From Fragum whitleyi (lineage: Eukaryota; Mollusca; Bivalvia; Cardiida; Cardiidae), in assembly GCA_948146395.1 (NCBI GenBank), contig OX411559.1, forward strand, positions 35,172,215-35,236,214: DNA of 64,000 nucleotides, written 5' to 3'. The translations under genes and the position numbers were made by a program. This document shows, piece after piece, positions 21,449 to 33,174 of the stretch; the first letter of the stretch is position 1; each line of letters opens with the position of its first letter. The notes under the pieces were generated by a model. It was given only the letters and a program-made list of their open reading frames with translations, did not search any database and was not told where the DNA came from.

Positions 21449-21786
21449 TTTCATGTTCTTAAAGTTGTTCACATGTTTTTGGTTAGAAGAAAAGATGAAA
21501 ATGAGAGTTCAAGTCCTTAAAAAGCATTAAAATGGCAATTTGAGATTATGTTTCTCAAAGAAATTGTCTATCGATTAAAATAAACATTTAAATCTGAAGT
21601 TAATTTAGTTTCAAGTTTTTCTGTTCTCGAAGTTGTTCATTTGTTTTTGATTAGAAGAAAAGATTAAAATGAGAGTTCAAGTCCTTAAAAAGCATTAAAA
21701 TGGCAGTTTGAGATTAGGTTTCTCAAAGAAATTGCCTTTACATTAACATAAACATTTAAATCTGAAGTTAATTTAGTTACATGTTT
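21449..21786 (+). repeat. Tandem duplication of about 167 bp downstream of E5
   Basis: The blocks starting ttcttaaagttgttcacatg and ttctcgaagttgttcatttg share gagttcaagtccttaaaaag and aacatttaaatctgaagtta. It lies in the probable 3' UTR of E5. Confidence 0.75.
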
Positions 21787-21824
21787 TTCTGTTCTTGAAT
21801 AGTTGTTTAATGTGATTTGGTTGT

Positions 21825-21830
21825 AATAAA
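21825..21830 (+). promoter_or_regulatory. Candidate polyadenylation signal for E5
   Basis: AATAAA about 390 bp past the E5 stop, after the duplicated UTR blocks. Confidence 0.35.
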
Positions 21831-23062
21831 GTTTTTAGTATCAAAAACTGAAAATATGTGTAGATTTCCAGGGATCATTCTGGGATGGGCCGAACTGATT
21901 TTGAGGACAAACTATTTGTGGTAGGCTTAATCTGATGATAGTTTTGGATGGGCCCCATATATAAACTATTCAAATCCAATGCTTATTTTAATCTAGGATA
22001 GGTATTAAGGATTCTTCGGCCCATCTTTTTTTCCAAATGGCCCAGCAATTTTGCAGATGGCCCATCAAAATCCTATATTTTACATGTAAATGAAAGGGAG
22101 ATGGGCCATTGGCCCATTTCAATGGCCCATCCTTAAAAAATCCAGAAATATCCCTGGATTTCTTTGTGTGCCATTTCATATTCAATGGATTCTAGATGTT
22201 CTTGTTGTTTTAACAAAGCATAAAGGGCTTGTGCTAGTGTTTGAATTTAGGGAGTCATTGACCCCTCAACCATTAAACCCTTGGGGTCAAAACAGTTTTT
22301 AAAGGGGTCAAAAGAACAGAAAGAGCTTGAGAAGAATTCTGTAGGTTTAAGAGTCAATGGGAGACTTTGGTGTGTTATCTCCCTTGTTTGCTTTGTGGAT
22401 TAAATCAGAGGTGTTCCAAAATCATTAGCGGTCCTTTCAGCAATTTTCCTTGGATTTTATCCATAGTTTCTTTGGAGAAGTTGCGAATTTTATTTTTGTA
22501 AATACAGAAAACTCATTTATGTAAGCTGTATTTATGATACAGTTTTCAATAGCTAAGAAGAAAATAAATATTTATTTTACGTCAAATGTATCTTATGAAT
22601 TGCGCAATATTTGATTAAGAGCTTATCTTTAAATCTTACAGTGCAAAGAAAATAAGGATAAAACCCAAGGTAACCACTGATTAGGACTCTTCCTCCTTCG
22701 GGAGTATTTCAAGGGAGATAACCAACCAATACCCCTCATTGACCTGTTCTTGTAAAGATAGGAAGTAAGCAATTGATTTGTAAAATTATAGGATGCATCA
22801 AAAAAATATGCCCCTTAGAAAATTCTTTCAAGGGGGTCACAATGACCCCCTTGGGAGAAACTTCTAAGGGTCAAAATAAGATGTTCTCAAAACCCTGGTT
22901 TAAGGGTCAAACACGAGCCCAGCATTAACCCTTCTCCTGCTGTTACTACATATTCTTGCAAACAAAGCTTTAGCAGACAAAATTGACCAAGATCAGGATG
23001 CAATTCATACAACCTGATCTTAGTCAACACTGCTTGCTTTGTACTTAATTATTATGGGAAAA
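21831..23062. other. Spacer: diffuse repeats, no gene
   Basis: It holds 'ggcccatc' repeats near 22020-22130 and 'ggggtcaaa' stretches near 22260-22320 and 22830-22920. No fingers and no supported reading frame. Confidence 0.45.
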
Positions 23063-23120
23063 CATACTGCCAGAAACCACATTCCTGTGAAATTTGTGGC
23101 CAAAGACACAGTGTGAAACT
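23063..23120 (+). pseudogene. Relic of the E5 second finger
   Basis: Sequence from catactgccagaaaccacat onward matches E5 from the linker through CEICGQ, then jumps to the E5 agacacagtgt, with about 30 bases of the helix deleted. No first finger is visible. Confidence 0.6.
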
Positions 23121-23221
23121 AAGGTAGTTCTATGTTTCTGTGCTTGAATACTTTTTCAGGTAGGTTACATCATCAATAAAAGTGAATGGGTGTAGACTTT
23201 ATTGTTAGCCATTTGGCATTT

Positions 23222-23345
23222 AATTTGCACCAAATGTACAAATTCTTAAACAAAAGCCCAAAATTGAATTCCTGTGATTATTTGTAATAAATGAGATCGA
23301 GGTTTTCACAGAAAGTGCCAATCATTAGAAATATAATTAAGGCGT
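23222..23345 (+). pseudogene. Second relic of E5
   Basis: Traces of finger 1 (atttgcaccaaatg against E5 attcgcactccaaatg) are followed by a decayed CEIC (tcctgtgattatttgt), an in-frame stop, and gaggttttcacagaaag, then ccaatcattaga, matching the E5 finger-2 helix. Several frameshifts. Confidence 0.55.
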
Positions 23346-23590
23346 CATTCTATGAATCTAGCTTTTCATAAAGAGGTTACGTATATGAAAATCCCTAAAA
23401 TACTGTAAGCCATCAATGGGCTAATTTATCTTCAAGAATCAATAAACAATTGAAGAACAGACAACTATTTTGGGAAAATTTAGATGAAACAATCTTAAAC
23501 AGAATATAATATGATGAAAGATTGATACCCTGAATTATTATGGCCATTGAGTGAGGGAAACTTTTGAGTATTCTGTCCAAGAAATGATAG

Positions 23591-23662
23591 ATTTTTATGC
23601 CCCCGTATCGAGAGATCGGGGGCATATTGTTTTACTCGTGTCCGTCTGTCTGTCTGTCTGTC

Positions 23663-23694
<32 letters not shown>

Positions 23695-23907
23695 CGAAAA
23701 CTTAACCTGAAAACTTAACCTTGCCAATATCTTCAAGCCTATTCAAGATACAAAGCTAATATTTGGCATGATGATAGATCTCAAAGATCCGCATCCGCTG
23801 GTACCAAAGTCAAGGTCATGTGACAAGGTCAAGGTCATCTGTCAAGGTCAAACTTTGAAAAAAAATGCCGTTCCGGGGGCATTCGTGTTTCACAAACACA
23901 TCTTGTT
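23591..23907. mobile_element. 'atgcccccgtatcg...gggggcat' element, copy 2
   Basis: Starts tttttatgcccccgtatcga, ends gggggcattcgtgtttcaca followed by aacacatcttgtt. Confidence 0.7.
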
Positions 23908-24734
23908 CTAATTTGATTTTTTTTACATATTTGACAACAAGTCTGATTTGATTATGTTACATATTTGACAACAAGTCTAATTATTGTTAGGCTCCCAATC
24001 TTCAATCATGTAGTGTTATGGGTTTGACTGATTGTGGTGGCACATATTTTTCCTGACATTTGTCTTCCACAAAGGTGTGTATTATCATTAATTTTAAAGT
24101 ACGATAGCAGTTGTAAAGAATGTTTTGGTTGTTCTAGTCCAAGAAATACCAGGAATCCTCTTTTAGGTGCTTCAGTTGCCACAATATAATTGACAAACTG
24201 CTATAAACAATTTAAACAAACAAGTTCAGTTTTTTGTCTTCTGACTGAATCCTAGTTTTAAGCTCATCTGAGCTCGAACTTTGATGTCATCACTGCATAT
24301 TTAGTCGAATGAGGTACAAATATGCATTAATTTTGGTTTGTGTTATGTGTTGTACATATACCGGTAGTAATGCTAATCATCAAATGAAGAACATCCAGAT
24401 GCTTTTTGTTCCGCTATTCACTTATAGTATTTTTATATCTCTTCCTGTGGAATATGAAATGTTGGTGCTTAAACGAACGAATCAATTTCAAGACATGAAA
24501 ATCAAAGGCTTTTGCAAAAATGCCTTATATAGGCATTGACAACAATTTTATACAACTTCTGGATATAAAACAGGGATCGAAACTAACACCTGACTCCTCA
24601 GGCCCGAGACCTGTGGATTTTAGGGAGGACTGGTAGCTGTTACTATGCTGCATGTCCTTCATGCCTGTAGATTATGGCAGCACTTATTATTTAAAATCTG
24701 TCCAGTTTTGAAAAATAATTACCTTTCCAACATT

Positions 24735-24845
24735 TGCATTACAAAATGGAAAACATTGCAGAAGAGAAGAAATTGCTTTTGAAAAGCAATTTCTTCTTTT
24801 CCAACTATGTTTTCCTTGCAATTTATCCCTTTATTGTTAAAATGA
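24735..24845. repeat. Fragment related to TTAA MITE family 1
   Basis: gaagaaattgcttttgaaaa and gcaatttcttcttttcc form the same central hairpin as that family; the ends are not intact. Confidence 0.45.
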
Positions 24846-24977
24846 AAACATGGTTTTCATTGTGCAGGACCTGTTGTTATCAGGGAGGACCAGTCATATT
24901 TTTCGCTAACAGGTCCTTCAGGCTTGTGGTCAAAAGAAGTTAGTGTCAAACCCTGTATAAACAATTATTTATTTCAG

Positions 24978-25204
24978 AAAATGGAAAACGAAAGAAAGTA
25001 ATGAGACATCAGTGTGGAAAGTGTGGGAAACAGTTCCAGTGTAAAGCGCATTTAGATATACATGACCGAGCGCACACGGGCGAAAAGCCATATAAATGTG
25101 ACATATGTGGCAAATGCTTCAGTCAGAAAGGACATTGTAGGATTCATACATCGACACATTTTAAGGATAAAATAGAGTCAGCATTTACAAAACAGAAGAG
25201 ATAA
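24978..25204 (+). CDS. E6: alternative terminal exon, two C2H2 zinc fingers
   Basis: The acceptor ttatttatttcag ends at 24977. AA completes the split codon (Glu with G), then [11 protein letters not shown], a basic stretch, leads to finger 1 CGKC with helix C,A,H,I. The linker is TGEKPY; finger 2 is CDIC...HTSTH with helix Q,G,H,I. The tail [14 protein letters not shown] is longer and more basic than usual (74 residues in total). KRKK before the fingers could act as a nuclear localisation signal; that is inference. It has no close partner in the window and belongs to the more diverged middle of the array. Confidence 0.9.
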
Positions 25205-26186
25205 CTCAAATGAAAGGCTTGGTTGGTTGATATAGATATTACAATGAATGATTGTGATAGATATACAACAAATAAGTGCACAGCTTAGCATTATAATGTG
25301 ATAAGTAAAGAAAAGCTGCTTTGCTTTAGAACTATCTGTGATTTGATTTCTCTTAGCGGGTATGTTCTGTTTGAAGGTTCTGTTACTAAAGGAGAACTGA
25401 GAGGGTTTTAAAGTGAGAGTATAGGGGAGCAACGAGATTTAAAGACTCCCAAGTTATTTTATAGAGACTACATTTACACCATGAATTGAATTTTTGATTA
25501 CATTGAACTTGAACTATTTGTGATTTGCCTTAAGACACCACCAAATATACAAATTATTGAAATTTGTTAGGCGTTCCTTGAACTTGAATCTTATCTCGAG
25601 GATGACCTTCAAAAATGGGGCAATTTTGCCATCTTTTGTGGGCTTTTTTTCAGCTCATTACTACAGATATTGTGCATGGTATATAAGTTTTGTGTTGTCT
25701 GAAAATCAAGGATTTTTGACATCGTACACTTAACAACATCGTGAAATTGACAATGTGAATGATTTTGGAATGATTTAGGAATGAAATTGAATGAGTGTGT
25801 GGAGCGAGTTTTGAGTGAATTTAATGGGAGATAATCCAATATCAAATTTTCTTTGTGATGAACAAAATTAGCGATATTGATTACCTCCCTTTAATAAGAT
25901 ATGCATACAAGTTCTATAGATAGCTTCCTTAATTTCTTCAAGAACCTATTAGACGCTAACAATTTGAATTATATCAGTGAAATTGCGATTTTTCTCTATC
26001 CAAATTTATTTTTGAATGAAATTGTTGATTCTACATATTTTAATTGGTTTGAGTGATTTGGAATGAGTGTTTAGAATGAATGAATGGAGCACTGAGTGAG
26101 TAATTTAGAATGGTTTTGGATTGAGGCAAATGTCAATTTCATGATGTAACTAACTGAAGTAAAGAAAGCTCTCGTTGTATTTTCAG
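25205..26186. other. Spacer between E6 and E7, nothing recognised
   Basis: AT-rich intron-like sequence. The last 140 bp (26045-26160, with gaatgaatggagcactgagt) recur near 38.6 kb. No other repeat ends found. Confidence 0.5.
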
Positions 26187-26395
26187 CTGGCAGTATGGAG
26201 TATGTTGTTGGAGAAAGGATGCACAGTTGTAAACTATGTGGAAAGACCTTTGCCAAGAGTAGTGGACTTAAATTACATAATCTGATTCATAGTGGTGAAA
26301 AACCTTGGAAATGTGAAGTGTGTGGAAAGCGATTTAACCAGAAAGGAAACATGCGTGCGCATCAAATAACTCATGTTACCCCTAAACTCTCATAA
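26187..26395 (+). CDS. E7: alternative terminal exon, two C2H2 zinc fingers
   Basis: The acceptor cgttgtattttcag ends at 26186. CT completes the split codon (Ala with G), one of the few exons here not starting with Asp, Glu or Gly. The exon codes 68 residues ending TAA. Finger 1 is CKLC with helix K,S,G,L; the linker is SGEKPW, a changed TGEKP; finger 2 is CEVC...HQITH with helix Q,G,N,A. The tail is VTPKLS. A SINE with an 11-bp target duplication sits 37 bp past the stop. The intron sequence just upstream (26045-26160) is repeated near 38.6 kb with a decayed start of this exon. Confidence 0.9.
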
Positions 26396-26432
26396 TTTAG
26401 AATGATGGTCCAACACAACTTAACCAGAAAAG

Positions 26433-26684
26433 AGTTGGACTGTCAATCCAAAGGTCGCGGGTTCTATCCCCGACGGCGGCACTCATTCTTTCCGACTATT
26501 TGTCTCTCACCACTGGGTTGAGAATCGTAGACCTATGTGAGATAGCAGCTGGAGACTAGGAAAGGATGTGGTGGTTGTACTGGTGAGAGAAATACCAGGA
26601 AACCATTGTGAGGTGCTCCAGTCGCCGCGATATAACTGGAAAAATGTTGAAAGCGGCGTAAAACTCCATTAAATCAATCAATCA
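26433..26684 (+). mobile_element. tRNA-derived SINE just past E7
   Basis: Flanked by aaccagaaaag (26422-26432 and 26685-26695). The head is 5'-truncated, starting agttggactgtcaatcc. Ends ttaaatcaatcaatc. Confidence 0.85.
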
Positions 26685-26990
26685 ACCAGAAAAGATACAT
26701 TTGTGTACATATCATAATTCATGTGAACCTCAACCCAAACTTTTTTATTTTGAATGATGTAATACACAATTGATATAGAAAGGATACAATGGTGCAGATG
26801 AAGAAACCCAGTGTAAACCCATCATCTTTCATGATTATATGTAATTTATGAGTGACAAACTCTTTGTGGAATGGAACTTGCTTATATCTTAAGAATAAAA
26901 TTTAAGATTTGTACCTTTAAAAAGCAGGCCATTTTGATATATATAATCAGTAAAAACATTTCTAATGAACAACTTGGTAGATACATATCA

Positions 26991-27287
26991 TTATGCCCCC
27001 CTTCAATTAAGAGGGGGGGTTTATTGCTTTGCACTTGTCGGTTGGTCAGCCCATCGGTCCATCCATCTGTAGACAGTTTTTTGTCCAGAGCAGAATCTCA
27101 AAAAGTATGCAAGCTAGAATCATGAAACTTCACAGGTGGATAGATCTCATTGAGGAGAAGTGCAGTGCTAAAGAACCATAACTCTACTTATCATTTTGTG
27201 AGTTATTGCTCTTTGATGATCAACAAAGAATAGGCTGTTGACCTGCCTTTATAGGGGGCATGAATGTTTTACAAAAATCTCTTGTTT
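26991..27287. mobile_element. 'atgcccccc...gggggcatgaatg' element, copy 1
   Basis: Starts atgccccccttcaattaaga, ends atagggggcatgaatgtttt. Interior shares gaggagaagtgcagtgc with the copies at 29879 and 35893. Confidence 0.65.
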
Positions 27288-27672
27288 TTATAATAAAAAA
27301 CCCTATGAACTGTGAAGTTTCCTTTTATGAAAGAATACAAAAAAAATGGTAACAAGGTGTGCTATGGCATAGAAACAAACATTTCTAATTTAGAAATTAA
27401 ACTTTTACTGAGGCATGCATTTGAAAACAAAATGATTGCAGGAATGTTTGGCAATATAGAAAAAATAGGAGACAAAAATTAAATTTGATATATCCTGTTA
27501 AAATCAATATATTGTCATAGTGCATTTGGGTATATGTTGGACATTTAACTCCAATATACGTAATTACATTTGATCGCAACCTGTATGAATATGACTTGTG
27601 ATGAAAAAAGAACACTACTGTCAATCAAAAATAGATTTACCAAACAAATCACTTATTTATAAATAGATAAAT

Positions 27673-27908
27673 GAGCCTGTGCGTGTCATTTCCAACAATT
27701 TGGAGTGTTCCTTAGGTGCAAACATTGAGTAGTGTAGACAGCCATGTATTGTAAATATAGTTACCTGATTTTCTACAGATACTGTGAGACCATTTCTATC
27801 TTTAAAACACATAGTGAAGACTCTGGTCAGACTGTGCAGATGCACAGTCTGGTCAGAGTCTTTGCTTTGCGCTTATTTGAAATTGTTGGAAATCTCACAC
27901 ACAGGCTC
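27673..27908. mobile_element. Inverted-repeat MITE 'gagcctgtg..tttccaacaat', copy 1
   Basis: The left end gagcctgtgcgtgtcatttc and right end gaaatctcacacacaggctc are inverted repeats, with an internal palindrome agactgtgcagatgcacagtct. Copy 2 at 45005. Confidence 0.65.
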
Positions 27909-29149
27909 AATTGTTGAACTCCAAAAGTTTCTGCAGTTTGATTCCAATGGGCACCTTGAAGTGCAGCTACGGCATAAAGGCTGCCCTCCAAACATTGGAA
28001 ATTTCAGAGCTACAGATAGAGGAGGTATTTTGGATTTCAAACTTTGATATTTCACAGTCCCTGCTTGAACCTTTTTGGGGAACCAAATAAGACGATTCAG
28101 AAAATAACCAACAACATTTGGTTTTATTTTGAAATAAAGATTTAAGGCTGGAGTTACCTCCTCTAAGCCGTACCTCTTTTATTTTTGTCCTTGACCTCAT
28201 TCTTTGCAGAAAAACGGTCTTTTAATATCTGAAAGGGTGTGTCGTGATTTTGACCAAGGACAAGCAATTGGCATAGCAAAGTGTAAGCTTAAACATAGTT
28301 AAGTACACATTGTGTTGAAATTTTCACAACTAGTCTATTGGTAACTAAATGTATCACTTGTTGTAAATGATTAAAACTGTTTGATTAGAATGATTATTGT
28401 TACCATTATTGAACACAAAGTGAAACCTGTCCTTTAAAAACAGCAAATTGTGTGACATGACCTTAAAAAACACAAATTGTGTGACCTATACTTTAAAACA
28501 ATTGTGTGACTAAATTATAAGAGCAATGGAATTGTCATAATAGAAATGGAACGGGCGTTTTCAAACAGTATTTACCTGTAATTAAGACTCATCTTTAGTA
28601 ATACATTGTGTATAGATTGCTCAGCTGGAAACAGTTGTAACTGCCTATATGTTTATTGGCAGCTACAACTGTTTAGCACTGAGCCATTGAAATAGTCTGT
28701 TAAAGGATTATGCAAAAATAAAGGTTATAAATTTTTTCAGGACAAGATTTATTTATGTTTTATTTGGTGAACATAAAAGTTATAAAGTCACAAATGGCAG
28801 AGCCATTTGTGAAATTGTGGGTTTTGTTGTTTACAAATGCAAGATTTGTCGATCTTGCGCAAAAACAACTGAAAATTTCATTCCAAAGTGCATAAAACAC
28901 GAGTATTTCAGGATTTAATATTTGTATTTGGGACCATTTCGCATTTGATTACGTAGCTACTTGATTACATTAAACACCTAAAGTTTTTCGCTTTTATGGT
29001 CGTCATTTGCTGTAAAATGAATGAAAGCGAGGTTAATTCAGACAAAGCACTTAATTTTCAAATTATGTAATCCTACTGGTTAGGCTTTGAAATTGTCAAT
29101 CGGCTAAAGAAGGGAAGTTTCAAACTATTGACAGAAATAAATTGACATA
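27909..29149. other. Spacer upstream of E8: a hairpin, otherwise nothing named
   Basis: It contains the hairpin at 28620-28687 and otherwise unassigned AT-rich sequence. Confidence 0.45.
28620..28687. repeat. Long hairpin copy, free-standing
   Basis: ctcagctggaaacagttgta folds on tacaactgtttagcactgag; same family as 10496 but with no hAT-type ends around it. Confidence 0.7.
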
Positions 29150-29360
29150 ATTCAACTCCAACTCAAATTTCTCAGCAACTGATTGGTGGATTTCATTGAA
29201 ACTTTACAGTGGTGAGTATCAGGCAGAGATGTGCAAGTGATATTTTGGTAACGATACATTGACCTTTGACAGAGTTATGGCCCCTCTGATGAAATATGGC
29301 TTTTCATTATTGACAAGCACTTCAAGGGGGTATAAGTCTGCTTTGCGACAGTCTAGTTTT
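29150..29360 (+). repeat. Repeat related to 57530-57809
   Basis: Shared stretches are cagcaactgattggtggatt, ttcattattgacaagcactt and tctgctttgcgacagtctag. Confidence 0.55.
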
Positions 29361-29447
29361 TAAAAAAAATACACACAAGTGAAGATGTTGATATCTGTCA
29401 CTCATAGGGTCTATATTGATCTACCTGATATTATACTTTAATTTCAG

Positions 29448-29665
29448 AGTTGCAGAATCCAACCAGATTTCCCTGTCTTATATGTGGCAAGCCATTTCCT
29501 AGTAACGCCCATCTTACCATGCACATGCGAATACATACAGGAGAAAAACCATATGCTTGTGATATTTGTCGGAGACGATTTTCACAGAAAGGGAGTTTGG
29601 AAAGGCATAAAATTGTCCACACCAAAGTTGTTGAGGATTATAGTTTTGATGCAACAAATTTTTGA
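29448..29665 (+). CDS. E8: alternative terminal exon, two C2H2 zinc fingers
   Basis: The acceptor tatactttaatttcag ends at 29447. AG completes the split codon (Glu with G), then LQNPTRFP leads to finger 1 CLIC with helix S,A,H,M; the linker is TGEKPY; finger 2 is CDIC...HKIVH with helix Q,G,S,R. Finger 2 has Arg where Gly usually follows the second Cys (CRRRF). The tail [14 protein letters not shown] is acidic and aromatic and shared with E9. It codes 71 residues. E8 and E9 are products of a segmental duplication that also copied about 590 bp of downstream sequence. Confidence 0.9.
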
Positions 29666-29878
29666 ATCAACACTAACATTTGAATGATTTAGATGCATAG
29701 ATCAAAGAAAATTAATCAGCATCACACAGATGAATTTTTTTCCGTTTATAAAACAAAAAACAAACAAACAAACATTGATTCACCAATCAAATGATACAAT
29801 TGATTCAGAGATTAAGTTTTAAACATCATTTCCTTAAATGAACCAGTCTATTGATGATAGGTTACTTAGACATTGTGA

Positions 29879-30163
29879 TTATTACGTCCCCTTGGAGGAA
29901 GAGGGGGTTATAATTGCTTTGCACTTGTCTGTGGATATGTCCGTCTGTAACCAATTTTTTTGTCATGAGTATATCTCAGAAAGTATTCAGGCTAGAATCA
30001 TAAAACTTAGCAGGTGAATAGATCTAATTGAGGAGAAGTGCAGTGCATAAGAACCATAACTACTCATCACATATTTTGAGTTATTGCCCTTTGGTTATTA
30101 ACTAAGAATAGGCCAGTGCCCTGCTCTTTTTTTTGGGTATAAATGTTTTACAAATATCTTGCT
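29879..30163. mobile_element. 'gtcccc...gcactt' element, copy 2
   Basis: Same interior as 26991 (gaggagaagtgcagtgcata, gagttattgccctttgg). Shared with the E9 copy at 35893, so inserted before that duplication. Confidence 0.6.
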
Positions 30164-30655
30164 AGATTTAGATAAACCACTTTAATATAAGTTGTCATAT
30201 CCTTAAGTATAGCCTGCAAAATGATATGAGAGATTTGTACTCTGATATTTTTAGTGTTTAATCTTCAATTTGTAAGTCATGTATAAGTTTCACAGACATC
30301 GTTGGAAAAGGAATAAAAAAGATGTATATAGGACATGAAATTGTAAATTGATATGAATGTTCCATTGTTTTCAAGTTTTTTAAACCATTTCTGTTTCTGA
30401 TTATTTTGAATAGGTTTCTGATTATTTTGAAAAGTTATTGAATTTATAGTGTCAATGACCTGTTTTGAAAGGTTTGTCATTTTCTCCCTTTGGGTAGAAT
30501 GGATGTACCTAAGTATCTGTGTTACTGATTCACTTTTGTGACCCTGACATAAAATTGGATACAAGGCAATTTCTTTCATTGGCAATTTTTCCATATTCTA
30601 CAAAGAAGTTTGATCACTTTGAGGGTTATGGATGTATCATCATTCTCCCCTACGA

Positions 30656-31830
30656 AATTGCCTTATATGTCACATATATGTCAAGATCTATGTTCCATAT
30701 TAGCAGAATATAAGTAACATAGTTGTTTGCCATATATGTGGCATATTGGGCCACATATATGTGGTTTATATGCCACTTATATGGATGAGGGAAAATAACT
30801 TATATGGTCCGTATATGTCACTTATATGCCTCTTATATGGGACATATATGTCATTTATATGGGGCATATATTATGTCCCATATATGTCAAAAGTAGATCA
30901 GTAACAGAATGCATTTATTCCTAAGAAATGATTTTCTTTGTCTCAAAAACTGATTACAATATTTTTAACTTCTAAACTAACTTTTGAAGAATACTTGCTG
31001 TGCAAATGAAAGGAGAGGTTATGCTTTAGTATTATTATATAACTTGGCAATGAAAAGAACAAGCCTAATACTTTACTTCTTTGGGCAATTTAAGAATTTG
31101 GGGCAAAAATAGGACTTTCTTTTAACTACATTCAAAAACAATAATATGTCATGTAAATTCTTTCATTCAATAATATAATGTACTGCAATTTGCTTCTTTG
31201 AATAATCCTGAGAATATGTTACAATTAAAATAAATTTTCTTAACATCCCAAATTTCTTGACCATTACCTCTTTAATTCTAAGATATTGATTTAAGTGTGC
31301 TTGGTGTACCTATTTCATGTGAAAATTTTGTGTATGTATTTCATATGAAAATACGCATTACATATGAAAGAATAAGAAAAGAGATATATCAATTAGTTTT
31401 TACCTTACTTTGATTATTTAGACATCCATATAATCCAAACACAGAAATCACATCAGATTTCTTCAAAACTACCTCTGAACTGAATAAATGAATAAGGCTT
31501 TTGTTTCATTGGCTTAAACCAAGATTTCAAAAAAGGGTTTCATTGGTCAAAGGGGTCAGGTGACTATGTGGCTTAGTGGCTATCCATATAAATGACATAG
31601 GTGTTCCCCATTCATTTGACTCCCCAAGAACGCTTATATGTCAGTTATATGGGACTTATAAAGAGATCGCTACCTTGCCTAATTCCAGACATATAAATGG
31701 CATATACATAGATCTCACATAGTTGCATTTCAGCTCAACATATAAGAGACTTATATGTCAGCTATATGCCCAATATAACTGACATATGACTGGCGTATAA
31801 GTGGCATATAAGTCTGTCTAAATCAGGTTG
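30656..31830. mobile_element. Element-like region with clusters of 'catatatgtc/cttatatgg' repeats at both ends
   Basis: About 240 bp at 30656-30895 and 250 bp at 31585-31830 are packed with degenerate cacttatatg, gacatatatg and gcatataag motifs in both orientations. Such subterminal motif clusters are typical of non-autonomous DNA transposons. The interior (30900-31580) is unremarkable AT-rich sequence. Exact ends are uncertain. Confidence 0.45.
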
Positions 31831-32274
31831 GTAAGGGTGAATGAACTTTTGTGTCAAATAAAGTAATACAAATATTCCGAGAATTTAAAATGTTCACTTC
31901 CCAAAACTATACTTACAAACTTGAAAAATAACATTTTCCTGGTTAAAGAGACAAACATATGCTGCAAAACGCTACTATGATTTCAGTATTCAAAAAAGTA
32001 CAGGTTCTGTGTAAAACAGTGGGCAATTTTTCAGAAAAATAACTCAATAACTTCCAGAGTTATCTGAAATATTGTTAAGCAACCTGTTGCTTATTTACAA
32101 ATTAGACATCATTTGTAACAAATGCGCTCTATGTGATGTTATCAAAGAGCTGTGATGTCACGATAATTGAAAGAAACCAAGAAAATTAAATTATTAACAC
32201 ATAAATATGTACTATTTCAACATCTTACGTACTCGCAAAGTCTAAGTTTACAATGAAGCATTAACAAATATACT

Positions 32275-33032
32275 GCCAATCCATTATAACGCTTTTGGAG
32301 GGGTCCAAGCAGTGAAACAGCGGAAGAAGTGGATTTTTTTTGCTATAACGCTGTTGCCGAAGCCTCCCTCTCACCACCCACCCCCCTCCTAGAGGTTCTG
32401 GGTATCATCCACGGCGGCACTCATTCTTTTCAATTAGTCTCTCGCCCATGGTTTGATAATCATAGACCTATATGAGATAACAGTTGGAGGTTAGATAAGG
32501 ATGTGATGGCTACATTGGTGAGTTTGGTGCTCCAGCTGTAGTGATATCACTCTAAAATAGTTGCAAGCAGTCTGAAAATTCATTAAATCTATCGTGTTTC
32601 TCTGTGAACTTAGCCAAATCTGGACAACTCGATGGGTTTGATGTGTGTTTGAGACTTCTTACTCATTGTCAAACAATTTTACCAAACAACCTAACCACTT
32701 AATCATTTATACGCTACGCTACGTCTGTCAGCAATCAAACTAGACAATTCTCTCTGACACAATGCATAATGGCTACATTGCTCCTTGGGAGGTGTGAAAA
32801 ACATTTATATTGATTTACCTACTGCTTCATGCAGTATCAATTTTTATCTTGTTTTCATCCTTTCGATCTAAAATTGCGTTTGACACAGCATTAAGGCTGG
32901 AATGGGTAAAATCACTGCAGCATCCCAAAATGGTCGACCCTGAAAAATTTCGGGAGCCAAGCAGACCTAGCGTTATAATGGATTCAGCGGTCTAATGGAT
33001 TCCGTTATAATGGAGTTGCAGTGTATTTCTGC
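32275..33032. mobile_element. 'ccattataacg' inverted-repeat element with a nested SINE
   Basis: The left end ccaatccattataacgcttt and right end taatggattccgttataatg form inverted repeats. A partial SINE lies at about 32385-32590. Confidence 0.5.
32385..32590 (+). mobile_element. Partial tRNA-derived SINE
   Basis: Starts in the B-box region (ctgggtatcatccacggcgg) and ends gaaaattcattaaatc. Confidence 0.6.
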
Positions 33033-33174
33033 TATATCCACATTCCATCTTTGCGCACAGACAATTCAATACTTTACTTAACCTATTTTGCACAGAAAAT
33101 ACATATGAGCTCTAGATGTTGATATTTATCACTTTCAAATCTTCAGCATTTTGGTGGTAATTAACTATAATTTT

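Larger units (their letters stand above)
29440..30260 (+). repeat. Segmental duplication 2, copy A (carries E8)
   Basis: E8 and its downstream flank, including tccgtttataaaacaaaaaa and the element at 29879-30163, match 35457-36256. Confidence 0.8.
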
